Below, piece after piece: positions 1-12,361 of a stretch of 64,000 bases of DNA. This stretch comes from Cruorifilaria tuberocauda. Lineage: Eukaryota; Nematoda; Chromadorea; Rhabditida; Onchocercidae. The notes under the pieces were generated by a model. It ran no database searches and was not told the DNA's origin. It saw only the letters and a program-made list of their open reading frames with translations. Position numbers and translations under genes: made by a program. The stretch lies in assembly GCA_013365365.1 (NCBI GenBank), contig JABVXU010000004.1:434001-498000 (forward strand), in the 5' to 3' direction. Position 1 is the stretch's first letter. Each line of letters opens with the position of its first letter.

Positions 1-274
1 ATTTTTCCCATTTCTCTGACTTCCTTTCATGATCTTTTTCCCATGAATTGCAAAGTCTGTGCCAAACCTGAAATTTATCTTTTGCTGAAAGAGTTCTTGT
101 CTTTTTATCAGTAAAATTCTGAAAAATATTGGTGTGTAAATCAAAAATGACCTCTTTTGGTGAGTCAAGAGAGCTGCAACTAAGGAAATTTGACGGATCG
201 TGGTAGAAATTAACACCTGATGCACTATTAGAAGATTCCGGATAAGATTTTGCATATTCACTTAATCTGAACAT
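1..274 (-). CDS. 5' part of an unknown protein gene, cut by the window edge
   Basis: An uninterrupted minus-strand frame of 91 codons runs from an ATG at 274-272 to the window edge. An in-frame stop lies four codons upstream of the ATG, so this is the first methionine of the exon. The protein starts MFRLSEYAKSYPESS, is rich in Ser, Asp and Lys, and becomes very charged at its visible end (WEKDHERKSEKWEK), as before a coiled coil or linker. No domain is recognised and no signal peptide or membrane segment is visible. An open frame this long with mixed codon use is unlikely by chance in this AT-rich sequence. The TTTCAG at about 75-80 followed by GT could be a donor, so the true exon may be shorter. 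It lies downstream of COG3 on the same strand. Confidence 0.55.
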   Translation of the reverse strand, partial: MFRLSEYAKSYPESSNSASGVNFYHDPSNFLSCSSLDSPKEVIFDLHTNIFQNFTDKKTRTLSAKDKFQVWHRLCNSWEKDHERKSEKWEK

Positions 275-1706
275 TGATTCACATTAAATTTCTTCAGTTA
301 TAATTTTTGACAAGAAATAATTTGAGCTTTCTTGGCGAGACGAAAGTGTTTTGTCAAAAAACGGATGATTTAATCATTTCTCAACAACTTTTTTAAAAGA
401 ATTTTGAATCTGAATGACCTTTTAATCTTTACTAAAATTCCAGTTGTTTTGGTGAATCTTCTAAAACATATCAATTTGAACATGGTGAAGAAGTGTCAAT
501 AATCAGCTCTCTAAAAATATCCCTTTATAAAATTTTACTTTGTTAGCTGATTATTAAAATTACTGTTCATTTCGATTCATTTCTGTACTAATAATAAATG
601 TTTCCTCGTTTTCAAAAAGGAGTGATGAAACCGCCTTAGATAACGTTAACTCATTACAACATTTTATCTTATATCCTCTATTTTGATCACCATCCCATTC
701 ACTTACGGCACACTGGATAACTTGCAAAGTTTACCTTCGTGCATCTTACAGGAAACTTTTCATTCTTTGTTATTATTAGGATAAAACTTTTTGTATCATT
801 TAAATTATGAATTGAATGAAACAGTTCTATTATACGATAGTTTGGGATTACACAAAAATAAGTTAAAAATTTTATCAGCAGAGTCTGTCAACACTGATAA
901 ACGGAGTCGAAATTTAATTGAATTTTTTGACTTCAAATTCGAAGTGATTGGTATAACCAGTTTCATATAGTTTACAATCTATCATTTGCATATATTGCGT
1001 AAAAAAATTTTTTTAACCGCCTATTCATAAACAATTAAATACTTCGTTCGTCGAGAACAATATAAATGGTAATATGTCTGATCATTTAATAATAAGATAA
1101 CAGTTTCAATTTTCAACAATCATCATAGCATTTTTCCGACAAGCTGAATACCTGTTATCTTGGATTCTTTTATTTTACCCAATGATTCTTTTGGATTTTC
1201 TTCTTAGAAAGGATATGAATTGTTACCAAATATTATTGATTTTAGCAGAAATTCACCATTGCGAATTCAAATTAATTTATGTTTTTTACTGTTCCATGCT
1301 GAATTATGATAGGGAAAGTAACATGTTTGGGATAGTGAATCGTATTTTCATAAAAATTATGGACGCCATGAGCGTTGGGTAAATTCGATTTTGCATCGAC
1401 TTGTCAGCTATATCGTGATAATGAATATTAACTTATTTATATGGATTAATCTTAAGTACAACTGATTTGAAAATCACTAGCTCGGCCGAAAAAATATCTG
1501 GAAGGAATTTATTCATTGTTGGGTGGAATTGATTCGAGAATGACAGTCATCAACGTTTTCCTGATATTCGAGTTCCTTATGATGATGATTTATAATCTTA
1601 GTTGCATGCCCATATCTCAGAGCTCATATGAAATATAATGAGCGTTATTTTTGTTTCATAAATAAAATGAATGAGGCACAACTTAAAACTGCATTAAATC
1701 GATAAA
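275..1706. other. Intergenic stretch downstream of COG3
   Basis: About 1.4 kb between the 3' end of COG3 and the partial gene at the left edge. It is AT-rich and no coherent exon was found on either strand. A 66-codon plus-strand frame at 1182-1382 has ordinary AT-rich composition and no splice context, and was not accepted. Confidence 0.5.
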
Positions 1707-4700
1707 TTAGGCATTCATTACTAGCCAAATATGTTCTTGAGTAGGAAGACCAGCTATCTGCGTCTGCTCCTCATCGTAAAACTTATCAACAAAAACACTT
1801 GCGCGTGTGAATACCTGAAGGAAAACGGAGATAGATTTCAAATTGAATGGAAACGAATCGCCTGACAGCCTCATTCGATGTGAAATCCCATTCTAGTTTT
1901 TCATAAAAATAATATTTTAAAACAGATTTAGTCGATTAAAGAAACTTACATCAATTATTCGTTTCCTTACTGGATGCAATAAGATATTTTCAGTTTCTTT
2001 AAAACCAATATACAGATCGAAACACTCCTTAATCTGGAATGGGATTAAATGTAATCATTAATAACGAAGATATGATAGTGTCCGTAAATACTGCTAGCAG
2101 TGAATTTAATTAAGTCGAAGGGAATTATATTTAACTAATCTAAAATAAAAAATCAAATCACAAAATAAAAAGTTTACTTCAGGCCACAAATGTGTCAATT
2201 TTTTGTATGCTTGACTTGCAAATTTTCGCATACTCTCTGCATTCACAGAATCGTTTTTTGTAAGATCAAAATCAGACACTACTACCTAGAAAAAGTTGGT
2301 GTAGGAAATCAGTCCGATAAATTATCAGATGGCGTTAAAAAGGGACTTTCAAGTTAAATCCTTTGAAATGACTTACGGCCTCCTCTGCTTTAGAAATATA
2401 ATTAGCAAATTCAGAAATAATCATATCAGCAGTTGTGTTTATTAGATTATGACAGTGAGTTTTCAGCCTGACATCAATAATTCGCCGGCTATCACCAGTC
2501 GCTTCTGTAACTGCTAACGGTACCTTAAAATGGATAAATTAATAGATTTTAAAGGGATTTGTGTATCTGAAAAGGTCGAAAATAAACGCCATTCTGAAAA
2601 AAAAATATATGTAAAAATAGTACTTGCAACAAAAATTCCAGAAAGGCATTATTTGATGTCAACTCAAACCATCTATGCCGATGATGAAAGAGCTGTGCAG
2701 CGGAAGTTTTGTATTTGCTAAAGTCGAAGACGTAATCACGTTGGGGAATGCTATCAGAGGATGTACCTCCTAAAATCTAGTTTTTTTCTTAAATCAACAT
2801 TATATTATTTGTAATTGGATGAAATATATATCCAATATATCTGATTTTACAAAAATTTATGACGGAACTAGTCATATTGCAAACTTACCAGATGGCAAAA
2901 TGACTCTGTATGGACTTGTTTGCTCACGCAATATTAACAGATGTTTTACGATAAATAATTCGGCATCCAACAATAGGCGAGTACGTGAAGCTTTTTCCGT
3001 AGCACTATTTCGAATCTGTTCCGCTGCATTTTCTAATGATTCGCAACATGCTGTCAATACTTCACGAGCAATACTTTGGAACACCAAAGGCTGAAGCACT
3101 GGTGATTTTACAGATTAAGTAAAAAATGAAGCTTATAATAAAAAGTCCTAGCAACACACTAAAGAAATTGATGAACAAGTTACCTCCAAACATTTAAATA
3201 GCTTAGAAAGAGAAAGCACAGTACGCCGGACAGTTGGATACCACAAACAGTAAAGACTGACTGCAGAAGTCGGTGAATTTGCAGTTATGTTATCCTGAAC
3301 ATCAGTTAAAAAATACTGGTAAGGAAATGTAGATAATATTAATAAATATATAGAAAAAAACGACTTTGTCCAAGGTGTGTTCCTTTTCGATCTTCTTCAT
3401 CATTTCTAGCTTCTCTGGATAGGCAAGATCTCCACTCGATGGAGTGAATTGGGCTATGTCCGATTGAGCATATAAACTAGTTCTATAAATGTTTAGAGGC
3501 TAAATTACAATCGATATAATAAGAGGTATATCTATAAGTTAAACTATCACAAAACATCTCTTATATCTAATTACATATAGAGTTGAATGTAATAATAATC
3601 TAATGTAATAATGATGCTGAAAAATTTACCTATAAACAATTCGTTCAGCAATATCACCCACCAATTCAGTCATAACTCGTACAAATCCATTGCGTGGATT
3701 CGTCATGCATTTATCAGCATACGACGGTGATGATGCACCCGCATTCGTATAATCTGCTAATCGTTTTACCGACATAACTGATTCCATAAGTCCACATCGT
3801 TCTTCGATCATTTCGACCTTAATCTTCCATAATGAATATACTGCGATACATAACTCAGTCCCTTACATATAACAAAACTGCTTTATTTTTGGCATAAAAA
3901 ATCACTTGGATTGAATCAATACTTGATAAAATAGCGTCCTACTTTGTTTGTAGTTGCCTTTCTGTTAAAGTATGCTCTTTATCTTTTTCCAATAATTTCC
4001 AGTTAAAAGTTCTCAAATGCGGATTGTGTATAATGATAGGGCGTAAAATATCATAGAAAACACGACACAAGTTTAACTACTTCATAATCGACTTAGTTTT
4101 TCTAAACTTTCAGAGCAAACTTTACACAACAAAGTAACAAATTAAAAAATAAAGGAAAAATCACTTTTAAAATCGTGCATAGCTCAGTAAGAGTTTCCAA
4201 ATGTGGATTGTGTATAATGATAGGGCGTAAAATGTCATAGAAAACACGACACAATGACTCGACAAAATCATCAAATGATGTTGCGCCTGAGATGAATGGA
4301 GCCAAAATTGATACATGCAGATTTGGAGTTGAAATTGAGACAGATTTTGAACCACTACCACCATCGTCTATAACATTTGCATTTAAATTTAAAACGCTTT
4401 TCAGATTAAAATTCCTGAGATTATTTTCCAGAAAGCATATTTTACTCACCATCAATTATAAAGAACTGTTTGTACAGTCGAAATTCATCATCACAAAGTC
4501 GAAGCAAAAAAGCACAGCCATTTCGAGTCAGTGCACACGAGCTACTTTCATGAGTTCTATATACATTAAAAATCAATTTGTCTAAAAATATTTTTTGGAA
4601 ATTAAGCAAAGAAATACTTGAATGACTTAACTAAAAAGTAAAATATTTGATATCGTCATATTCCACTTTGCAAAATTTCTGAATACAAATCAACAACCTT

Positions 4701-6651
4701 CTTAGTTCGTCGATCGTACTTCTTATGACAGGTTCAAGCATTTCATATCGTATTTTAAAGTATGCTTGCTGGCAGTCAGCTACCATCAATTGAAACTCAG
4801 TGACATCTCGAAAGTTCTGCTCAGCGACATTAAGAGCTGATCGAATAGAATTCGCCCGGGCAGCGAAAACACCATAAAATAGTGCAAAAGTATCGTCATC
4901 ACTGTAACCACGTTGATGATCTGCAGGAAGTAATCAATAAATCGCTTCTTGAATATTATTATTCTTGAAATCATTTATCATCCTCTTTTTCGTTTAAAAA
5001 AATACTGATAACATACTGTCGACATCTAGCTTCATATTCCTTTCCTTCACAGCATTATGACTTGCCTCCAAATCGGCCATGACACCCGTTCTTATCACTG
5101 TCATTGCTCTAAATTTTAACAATTACAAGAATTTAAATGACTAAAAGTGTTTTTTGAAAAATGCACGAATATCGACTTTTCTACCTTCTTTCTAAAAGGA
5201 GTATTTTAACCTTATTTGAATCACTACTAAACTTCGATCACAATTTCTCTATCTTTACTTATTATTACATTATTTATGTACGTCATCTCTCGACAAAAAT
5301 TACAACAAAACAGAAGGAAAATATTACTTTGATAAACACTGCTGATACTTGACAATATAAATTTCGGAATCCTTGTAATGAATATGATCACACAAAAATT
5401 TCAAACATTCATCGATTGTCGACAAAATCTGTGTAAACATTTGTCCCGTTATCGAAAATTTTCCAGTGTTCAGTTTCTTAAATATATGATTGGAAAAAAT
5501 TACAAATTACAAAAAAAAATTACAAAAACATTTATTTACTTCAGCCGTTTAAGATGCCTGAATATTTATTCAATATAAAAAAATAACAGATTCACTTTCA
5601 TGATAGACTCGTACTGAGTGTAATAGTAAAGGTTCGCACGAATTTGTTCAGCTCCAGCAGCAATCTGTGTCTGATGCGCCATCATCTGATCACATGTATT
5701 GTGCAATGAAGAAGTTCGTTCAGTAACTATTTCATAATTACTTCGCAATTCATCCACCAACTAATTAAATTATAATATTTCATTTATAATACAACTGCAT
5801 GACATTGAGTTAAACAATTTACTAAAAACCGATCTCCAGATGAAGAAAAAAGATTTGGTGAAGAAAAACAAAGTATTAAGAAACGGAAATATAAAGCTTG
5901 AACTAAAGATAAAACTAACTTCAACGCACTTATCATAGTGTTCTTTCAGCAGGTCTATACTTCTTTTGCAAATATCCAACAAACCAATTTCAGCGCTTTC
6001 TTCTACAATAGCATTAGAAATGTTTGCCTTTTCAGCGATGCACAAATCCGATAAGTAACTGAAAGAAAAGATCAAAAATGAACAATGATATCAGCGAGTG
6101 ATATCAGCAAATTTCTCATATTATTCAATGAAAATTAAACAGAAGGACCTAAAATTAATCTTTTCCATTCCCAATTTTATTGTCTTACAAAAAAACAACA
6201 TAATGGAAACCTGTATAGCAAATTTGCACTCAGATCCCAGTCTAGCACGTCTTCCAAGTCCCCTGATTCTTTATCACTTTCTAAATCAGCTAAATAATAA
6301 CAGCATTATTCTTGTCAACAACAGAAAGAATTTCATCCCTATGTATTAAGTTAACACGCTTACTTACTGAAGAGCAATTCTATAAAAGCAATATATTTCA
6401 AGACTTGACCATTGAACTTCCTCATATATTAGAATTCCTGACTTTATAGTAAACTTTCATTACTGGAGTCAGGATTGGCAAAATCGAGAATAAAATGGAA
6501 AATCCTTCAGAAATAGAAACAAAACACAAAGTTATAGAAATTTACCAGTGTTTATGGAAGAAGGTAATCCATAATCAGCGACTTTAGTACTTAACAATTC
6601 AACTGTTCTATTATGCATAGATGTAAAAGGATCTGCCTCAGTCGATGACAT
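1707..6651 (-). CDS. cogc-3: Conserved oligomeric Golgi complex subunit 3 (COG3/Sec34)
   Basis: COG3 is a lobe A subunit of the COG complex, the Golgi tether for retrograde vesicles. Eighteen exons join in phase to 797 aa, close to the vertebrate length of about 830: 6546-6651, 6211-6289, 5920-6058, 5596-5760, 5328-5476, 5017-5108, 4698-4920, 4450-4556, 4165-4286, 3630-3817, 3365-3482, 3184-3294, 2889-3090, 2624-2769, 2377-2523, 2178-2285, 1950-2033, 1707-1814. The N-terminal coiled coil ([20 protein letters not shown], exon 4) matches the Sec34 domain. Later matches to human COG3 include [40 protein letters not shown] and [11 protein letters not shown]. The start MSSTEADPF is chosen because a TTTTCAG acceptor ends one base before the ATG. 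Exon 9 has a partial copy in the following intron. TRAP-alpha lies 826 nt upstream on the same strand. Confidence 0.96.
4014..4070 (-). repeat. Near-identical copy of part of COG3 exon 9, inside the next intron
   Basis: These 57 bases match 4198-4254, the middle of COG3 exon 9, with two mismatches, and weaker similarity extends about 20 bases to the left. Read on the minus strand, both mismatches fall in third codon positions and are silent: the peptide [18 protein letters not shown] is the same. Beyond His-Leu the copy diverges ([11 protein letters not shown]) but stays open for another two dozen codons. An AG lies just before it and a GTAGGA donor-like site after it. Spliced that way it would not keep the frame into exon 10, so it is more likely a segmental duplicate than a working alternative exon. 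Confidence 0.85.
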
Positions 6652-6657
6652 CCTGAA
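6652..6657 (-). other. Probable spliced-leader acceptor of COG3
   Basis: On the minus strand the sequence reads TTTTCAG then one base, then the COG3 ATG. No upstream coding exon is evident. In filarial nematodes such a site normally accepts the 22-nt spliced leader, giving an almost leaderless mRNA body. A cis-spliced 5' untranslated exon is the alternative. Confidence 0.5.
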
Positions 6658-7477
6658 AATTACATTGAGTTGGATTCCAATACTATACTAGCACATCAAA
6701 CTCACCTACTTGAATATTGGTTCAAATCAATATGAAGGGACCAGTTATCACTGGAAACTCGGTTTCTAACAAAAATTTACACGTGTAAGCCATCGTCGTA
6801 TTACCTCTTCTAAGTTGCAAATTCGATACTGCTAGGATAATACCATTGCATAGTCACTGATATAAACATGACAGCCATTTATTACTAGAAACATTTTCAC
6901 ATAGAGAAAAAACAAACTAAATACGGTGATAAATAAATTGAGCAGGAAAGATACTTTCAGGTGTGCCATATTGAAAAGAATAATGTTCTCGACAAAATAC
7001 TTTTCAATGACTTTCTCAAATATTCAAAAAACAAAGTAACATCCCCATTGTCTTTATAAAATAAGATATAAAGCATCAGATGTGAAAAATGTAAATGTAA
7101 AAGATATAAAATAAGGCATAAAAGCACCAAAAAGCATAAACTGTTTGGATAAAATGACCACATAATCATAAAACATAATAACAACATAGAAATGACCGTG
7201 TGAATAGTCCTACTGCCCAAAATCCTAAAATGAATTTATACTTGCATGTTAAAAAAATTTTCAGCATAAATGCTCTTAATTCAAATAATTTAGAACTTAA
7301 AATGAATGCTCTCAAATCTCTTTACATAAAAAATTAGCAATATATGATATAACATGATTTATTTCATTTTCGAGTTTCATGAATAAAAATCCCTGCTTCA
7401 TATCCATCGAACGGAAGTTCTGAGTTATTATTTTTAATTCCGAAAAGAACAAAAACAAAAATAACAACATTATTTGT
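6658..7477. other. TRAP-alpha to COG3 interval
   Basis: About 820 nt of AT-rich sequence between two genes on the same strand. It contains the TRAP-alpha 3' UTR and the COG3 upstream region. A minus-strand 87-codon frame at 6957-7220 is leucine/phenylalanine-rich, as expected of random AT-rich sequence. No separate promoter motif stands out, so co-transcription is possible. Confidence 0.4.
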
Positions 7478-9538
7478 TCATTCCAGTCGCTGTACTTGTT
7501 TCCGCTGCCTGGGAGACCCCGGTTTCGGTGACTTGTCTGAAATTTGAAAAAAATGTGATCCAGATAAAATTAAATACGCCGCAACCTGAAAGTTAAGAAT
7601 GACCCTTATATAGGACCCCACTTTCAGAAAATTATTCATAAAATTTTTTTTGAATTTTTCGTATGCAAATAATGCTAGATTAATAAAATAAAATCTATAC
7701 TGTGATTAAGCACTTCACGCGGGATCCATTCGAAATCGACTTCGTTCCTGTTGCTCGTGCCTATTTCAATCGGTTGTGTTTGCCGACTTTTGGTCATTCC
7801 ATGTTTCCTTGTCAACTGAAATACTTCAATTATGGTTGATAAATGGTTATCAACATGAAACTTTCAGACTACCTTATACCTGGTGATCGAAATTATTTCG
7901 TTTCTTTCTAACATGTGTTCAAGTTTCTAGATGGTTCAAATATTTCATTTGCTTTATAAGTTTCCATGAATCAAAAACTTAATTATTCAATAACTAACAA
8001 TTTCCTTTCTTCATGACAAACACTTCTTTGGCACCTATTAATATTCATTTTAATTGCATCCCCAAGTGTTATGAAGCGATAATTTAGAAACTCAGCATTT
8101 AACAACCTTAGAAAGGAAATGTTGTCCAGCCAATAATATTAATAGGACAACAGCCGCAAAAATGACGTACAGAAATCCAGTTTCTGTATTGAAATTTGAC
8201 TCATCTTCAATAACTGTCACAGTTTCGTTAAAAACTGTGTTTTTGTATGCTTTCCCATCATTATCCTCATATCGTAATTCTACGACAAGCCCTAACGGTC
8301 GTCCAGCGAATTGATCAGATGGGTAGAAAGCATAATTGAAAGTAGCTTCCTGTTTTGCTGCTACAACACGATTATACAGTACCCTCGAAAACTGAAAGGA
8401 AAAAAAATATGAAATTAAACAGTACCACAGCAAAAGAGAAAATTAAACTGAACAGAAATCAAGAAGTGTGAGTTTTTTGCAAAAATTTTATAGTATCACA
8501 GTACTAACATTCTGTATGTGGTAATTGAAATCCTGTGGGTACCGAAACGAAGTCTCGCAAAAGTTCACAGTAAAATCTTTCTCACCGCGATTCTGGAATC
8601 CCATTAAGAACTGAACAAGTTTCCCGCCGGGCAGATCTGAAGGAAAATCAATATTGGAGAATTACATTTACTTAATGACTAATAAAACAAGAAAAATGAA
8701 AGATAAAGTCTTGGCGGAAAGCACCTTCCGAGTTTTCAGGATGAGTGAAAATAAAAGCCACATGAACGTCGGGCGAAGCTCTCATTAAGTTATCAACTTC
8801 CACTGCATCGGAAATCTAAAATATTTACATTTATAGAATGTATACTAATTCTATTTAATTAGGAAAATTGCATTGATATCACTATATCAGATTTTATAAG
8901 TTATGTTCAGAAAAAAATTGGAATTCGGAAAAACGATACAGAAAAACTGTTAAGCTGTCAACAAACTCACTCATCTCCTTTCTTTCCAATGAAATGCCTC
9001 GCAAAGAAATTTCCAAACTAAAATAATATTTATTGGCTGCAGTGATTACCTTATCATCAGGAATTGCTATAACACTCTTCCCATTTACAGTTATTTCCTC
9101 TTCAACTTCACCGTCCACTTCATCGTCCCCTTTGATACTAATAAAACCTGAAAGCAGTGCTACTAACGAGAATACCTTGCAACTAAAAATGGATATCAAT
9201 TCATAGAGAGTGGATTCTGATTTACTTATAAAAACTTCCACTTCATATAGGCGCAATAGGCAAAACAAAAAATTTAAGCAAATCTAAATGGATTCAAAAA
9301 AGATCTGAAATTGCGATATGAACAAATAGATAAGGAGCACCTGGAAGATTATAAACCGAGATAAGACATTTCATTCTTATTGTATATTTCAACAAATCCA
9401 TTTGAAATGATTAGAGAAGGACCGGTATGAATACAAATGAAATTGAAATATTTTAAAATAAATGACATGAAAGAAATACTTACAAGCCGCCGATAGTGCA
9501 AGTCCAAGCAAAAGCAGAGATGACCCCTTGCTAATCAT
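7478..9538 (-). CDS. trap-1: Translocon-associated protein subunit alpha (TRAP-alpha/SSR1)
   Basis: TRAP-alpha is a single-pass ER membrane glycoprotein that sits beside the Sec61 channel and helps insertion of some signal sequences. Seven exons join in phase to 276 aa (vertebrate about 286): 9484-9538, 9050-9147, 8725-8815, 8509-8636, 8107-8391, 7701-7815, 7478-7536. Visible in order are a signal peptide (MISKGSSLLLLGLALSAAC), a short acidic stretch (DDEVDGEVEEE), the lumenal beta-sandwich (LPGGKLVQFLMGFQNRG, FRYPQDFNYHIQN, FAGRPLGLVVELRYED), a transmembrane helix (FLYVIFAAVVLLILLAG) and a basic cytosolic tail with the family motif (EIGTSNRNEVDFEWIP) ending in SPKPGSPRQRK. The acidic N-terminal region is shorter than in vertebrates. 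A GGGCGG box at 9739-9744 lies about 200 nt upstream. Confidence 0.96.
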
Positions 9539-9738
9539 CGTCCACTCGTTAACCAAAATAACTGTTCAACTAATCACTTCGCTTTACAATATCCCAAACC
9601 CTCACTGTGCAAATCATCTAATCAGTCGAATCCACGAACTGCTGGAAGAACGCTGCAAAATCGCAACAACTGCAAATTTTCAAGATATGCGCGCGTGTGT
9701 CTCGTGAAGTGACAGAGTGGCAGAAAATACAAGTGCGT

Positions 9739-9744
9739 GGGCGG
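9739..9744 (+). promoter_or_regulatory. GC box upstream of TRAP-alpha
   Basis: GTGGGCGGAAG in an otherwise AT-rich region about 200 nt upstream of the TRAP-alpha ATG. It fits the binding preference of Sp/KLF zinc fingers, and an Sp-type factor is encoded in this window. Function is inferred only. Confidence 0.35.
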
Positions 9745-11986
9745 AAGTTGGTAAAGCTGAAGATGACGTGAGGAGTGCGTAAGAGATATCTAGAAATTGG
9801 AAGTAATACTTAAAGAGGTTTTAACAAGAAGCATCTGCCCGTATAATTGCATTTTCTATCAGCTACCTGCTATCAGTATCTCTGTATTGAATGACATTAT
9901 TTACCGCGTGGTCAGTCGAATTATCTCCAGGATTTTTTATCTTTTTATAGTTACACAAATATTAAGTTTAGACTTCATGCAACATCTCAAAGAAATATAT
10001 GCAAGCAATTACATACAGAAGTAGTATATATCTAATTGATTGTTTCTAGGAAATGAGAAGGAAACATAATGGTCTTCAAATAAAAACTGAAAGTCACAAA
10101 ACAATTGAATTTTCTTATAATCCTTGTGCAAAATTATGAAGGAACATTAAAAATCAAGAAGGTATACTATTTCTGTGAATGTTTCTCAAGGAAAATAAAA
10201 ACTTCATGAGACGTTCTGATCCGATCCAGTTTAATCCCACTTCTCACGGGTTGCGTCGCAATTCCGTGTTTCTGGAATTTATTGAGATTATTAAAATGAT
10301 CGAGTCTGGATGAGACCAATGGGCTTAATCTACCGTATCCTTTAGTTGTTATCACGTTTTAAAAGAAGTCAAAGTGCTGAAAAGAATCAGTAAAAATTGA
10401 AATAACTTACAGCATTATCAAATAATTGTCATTTCAAGTTGTACATCAAACTTGAATAAAATTTCACTGGAAAGGGCAATGTTGCCTCGAAATATGTCGC
10501 GATCATAACTTACTTATTCTTTACTTAAAGTAATTTATCAAAGTGAGCATTTATTTATCCTTATGGGAAAATTTAATATGATGAACATTGAGTATGTGGT
10601 GATGTTTTGCTCCGAATTCTGCAAGTGTCTTGATATTTGGATTTTAAATTAGTTTTTTTGGTGAAAAAATTTTGGAAACGTAAGTTCAAATTTAACTGGA
10701 AATCCCATGAAACATGAAATTCTTTTTTATCTGATATTATTCCACCAACAATCGTTCACGGATATTTCTGACTCAATTTTGATTTCTCATATTATTCGTA
10801 TTAGGGAAAGGATGTGTTAATTTTTAATCGACGCAATACAAGTACTTCACTTCAAAATAATTGATTATAAATCTTTTTAGCTTTCAAATTTTTTATTTTC
10901 TGAAAAAAGTTTTAGAAAATATCAAATAAAGTGATTTATCTTGTTTAAGCGAATAATATTTTGCATATTTTAAAACCTAATCCAAAAAAAGTAATAAGTA
11001 ATTTAATTGTTCTCTTTATTTTCTCTCTTCTTTTGAAGCTTTTTAGATGGATTGACAAAGGTGAGATAATGTTTCGCATACATTTCTTGAAGTACACTTC
11101 AGAAGTATGCTTTAGACACAATTATTATCATTTCTGACTCTCAGAGCGCATAGCTTCTAACCCTTGAGTCGATTCAGAATTGATTTCAGCAAAACAGTTT
11201 CAGCTCCGCTGAATAAAAGGCAATACTTTCTATTCTGATTGTATGAATTTTTCCCCCTCTCCTACTGTTCTGTATAGGAAAAGTAACAGCTTGAAAGAAT
11301 TATCTGTATTCGAAGTAGAAAGGAATATTTCTAAACATACAGTTTGCCTGTTACTTTTATCAGAAAACGAGGGGATAAACGAGATCATGACCCTTGTTTC
11401 TTTTTTAAATTTAGTTTTAACTGGATCATAACACTCTGTTTCATGCTCCTTTTTATTCCTTATGGTTTAACACTTAATAAATGCCAGTACAATCCATTTC
11501 TTGATAAAATTTTCGAATTAATGAATAGTCTGAAATCCAGCACTGAGAATAGTCGAATTCTCTTCCATTCCCAATCCTGCTAGTATTGTCAATGTCTTTT
11601 TGTTTCAATTGAAATCGATAAAACAAACTAACAAAAATTTGGAATACAGCGTTACGAAAAAAGCTTTTTCTCCCTTTCCTGTCATTTTCCGTATAAGTTA
11701 ATTTCTCCGTATAAGCGAATGATAGTTCATAGTGTTAAACTGAATTTTAATTTGAATGATAGTTCGTAGCGTTAAATGGAAATAATTACAACTACTTCAA
11801 CGTTTTATCTGTCATGAATTTTTGTATCTTTATGTTTCTTTAATTTAATCCTTTTTAAATCTTCATACTTGCTTTGTAATATACAGAATTTTTATACTTT
11901 GATCTTTTACAAACATTTAAGACTTACTATAAGGGATATATACATGGATATATACAAAGAAGGAATGTAAGCATAATTTTATTTTT
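9745..11986. other. Intergenic stretch between TRAP-alpha and the cysteine-rich exons
   Basis: About 2.2 kb. It is mostly AT-rich with no convincing exon. A GC-richer patch at 10160-10355 is open on the minus strand for 62 codons (KGYGRLSPLVSSRLDHF...) but has no ATG and no clear acceptor. It may be a fragment of an exon or an old element and is not called. Confidence 0.4.
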
Positions 11987-12361
11987 TCATAAGTCAACCC
12001 CAAATGGAAAAGTGAAAGTGACAGTGATGTGGATGACACCTGCAAAGGAACAAAAAATAGAAGTACATACAGTGTTATGTATAGCAAAAGGATTGAAAAG
12101 GAAAAATAAAGGAATGAAAGATTTGTTTACAGATGGAAAGAAGTTCAATTTGATGAGCACACCAATGAAATGAAAGTCACAACAAGGTTTCACAAATGTG
12201 CGTCTTTTACAAGTTGTATATATCCCAATTTCTTCAGAAATGGTACAGCTGACTTCACGCTTTCGACTCGAATTAAACATACAACATCGATCAAGTGATT
12301 AAAGATGATTTCGTTACCATCAAAAAATAACAATCAGAATCCGTGCAATCATGTTGGAAAC
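11987..12361 (-). CDS. 3' exons encoding a small cysteine-rich extracellular module
   Basis: Three exons join in phase: 12318-12361, 12163-12259 and 11987-12039. The last has a perfect TTTGCAG acceptor, a TGA stop and an AATAAA signal right after it (TTTATT at 11978-11983 on plus). The peptide reads FQHDCTDSDCYFLM, then REVSCTISEEIGIYTTCKR, RTFVKPCCDFHF and IGVIHITVTFTFPFGVDL. The spacing (C, C-Y, C, C, CC near the end) resembles the disulphide pattern of nematode Ly6/ET-type secreted domains, though the usual final CN is absent. The 5' end was not found. The first visible exon starts in phase 1, the phase left by an optional donor of the convertase gene upstream (13717), so these could be an alternative C-terminus of that enzyme or the end of a separate secreted protein. 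The acceptor at 12260 is weak. Confidence 0.5.

Noticed and set aside
1182..1382. Plus-strand 66-codon frame
   Set aside because: AT-rich codons, no splice or poly(A) context, no recognisable feature beyond a weak hydrophobic stretch.
3950..4075. COG3 exon copy as a mutually exclusive exon
   Set aside because: Its possible donor leaves phase 2, which cannot continue into exon 10 in frame, and its acceptor is poor.
6957..7220. Minus-strand 87-codon hydrophobic frame
   Set aside because: Composition is Leu/Phe/His/Tyr-rich as expected from AT-rich low-complexity DNA, with no splice context.
10167..10355. Minus-strand 62-codon GC-richer frame
   Set aside because: No ATG, no convincing acceptor and no family; kept only as a remark in the interval entry.
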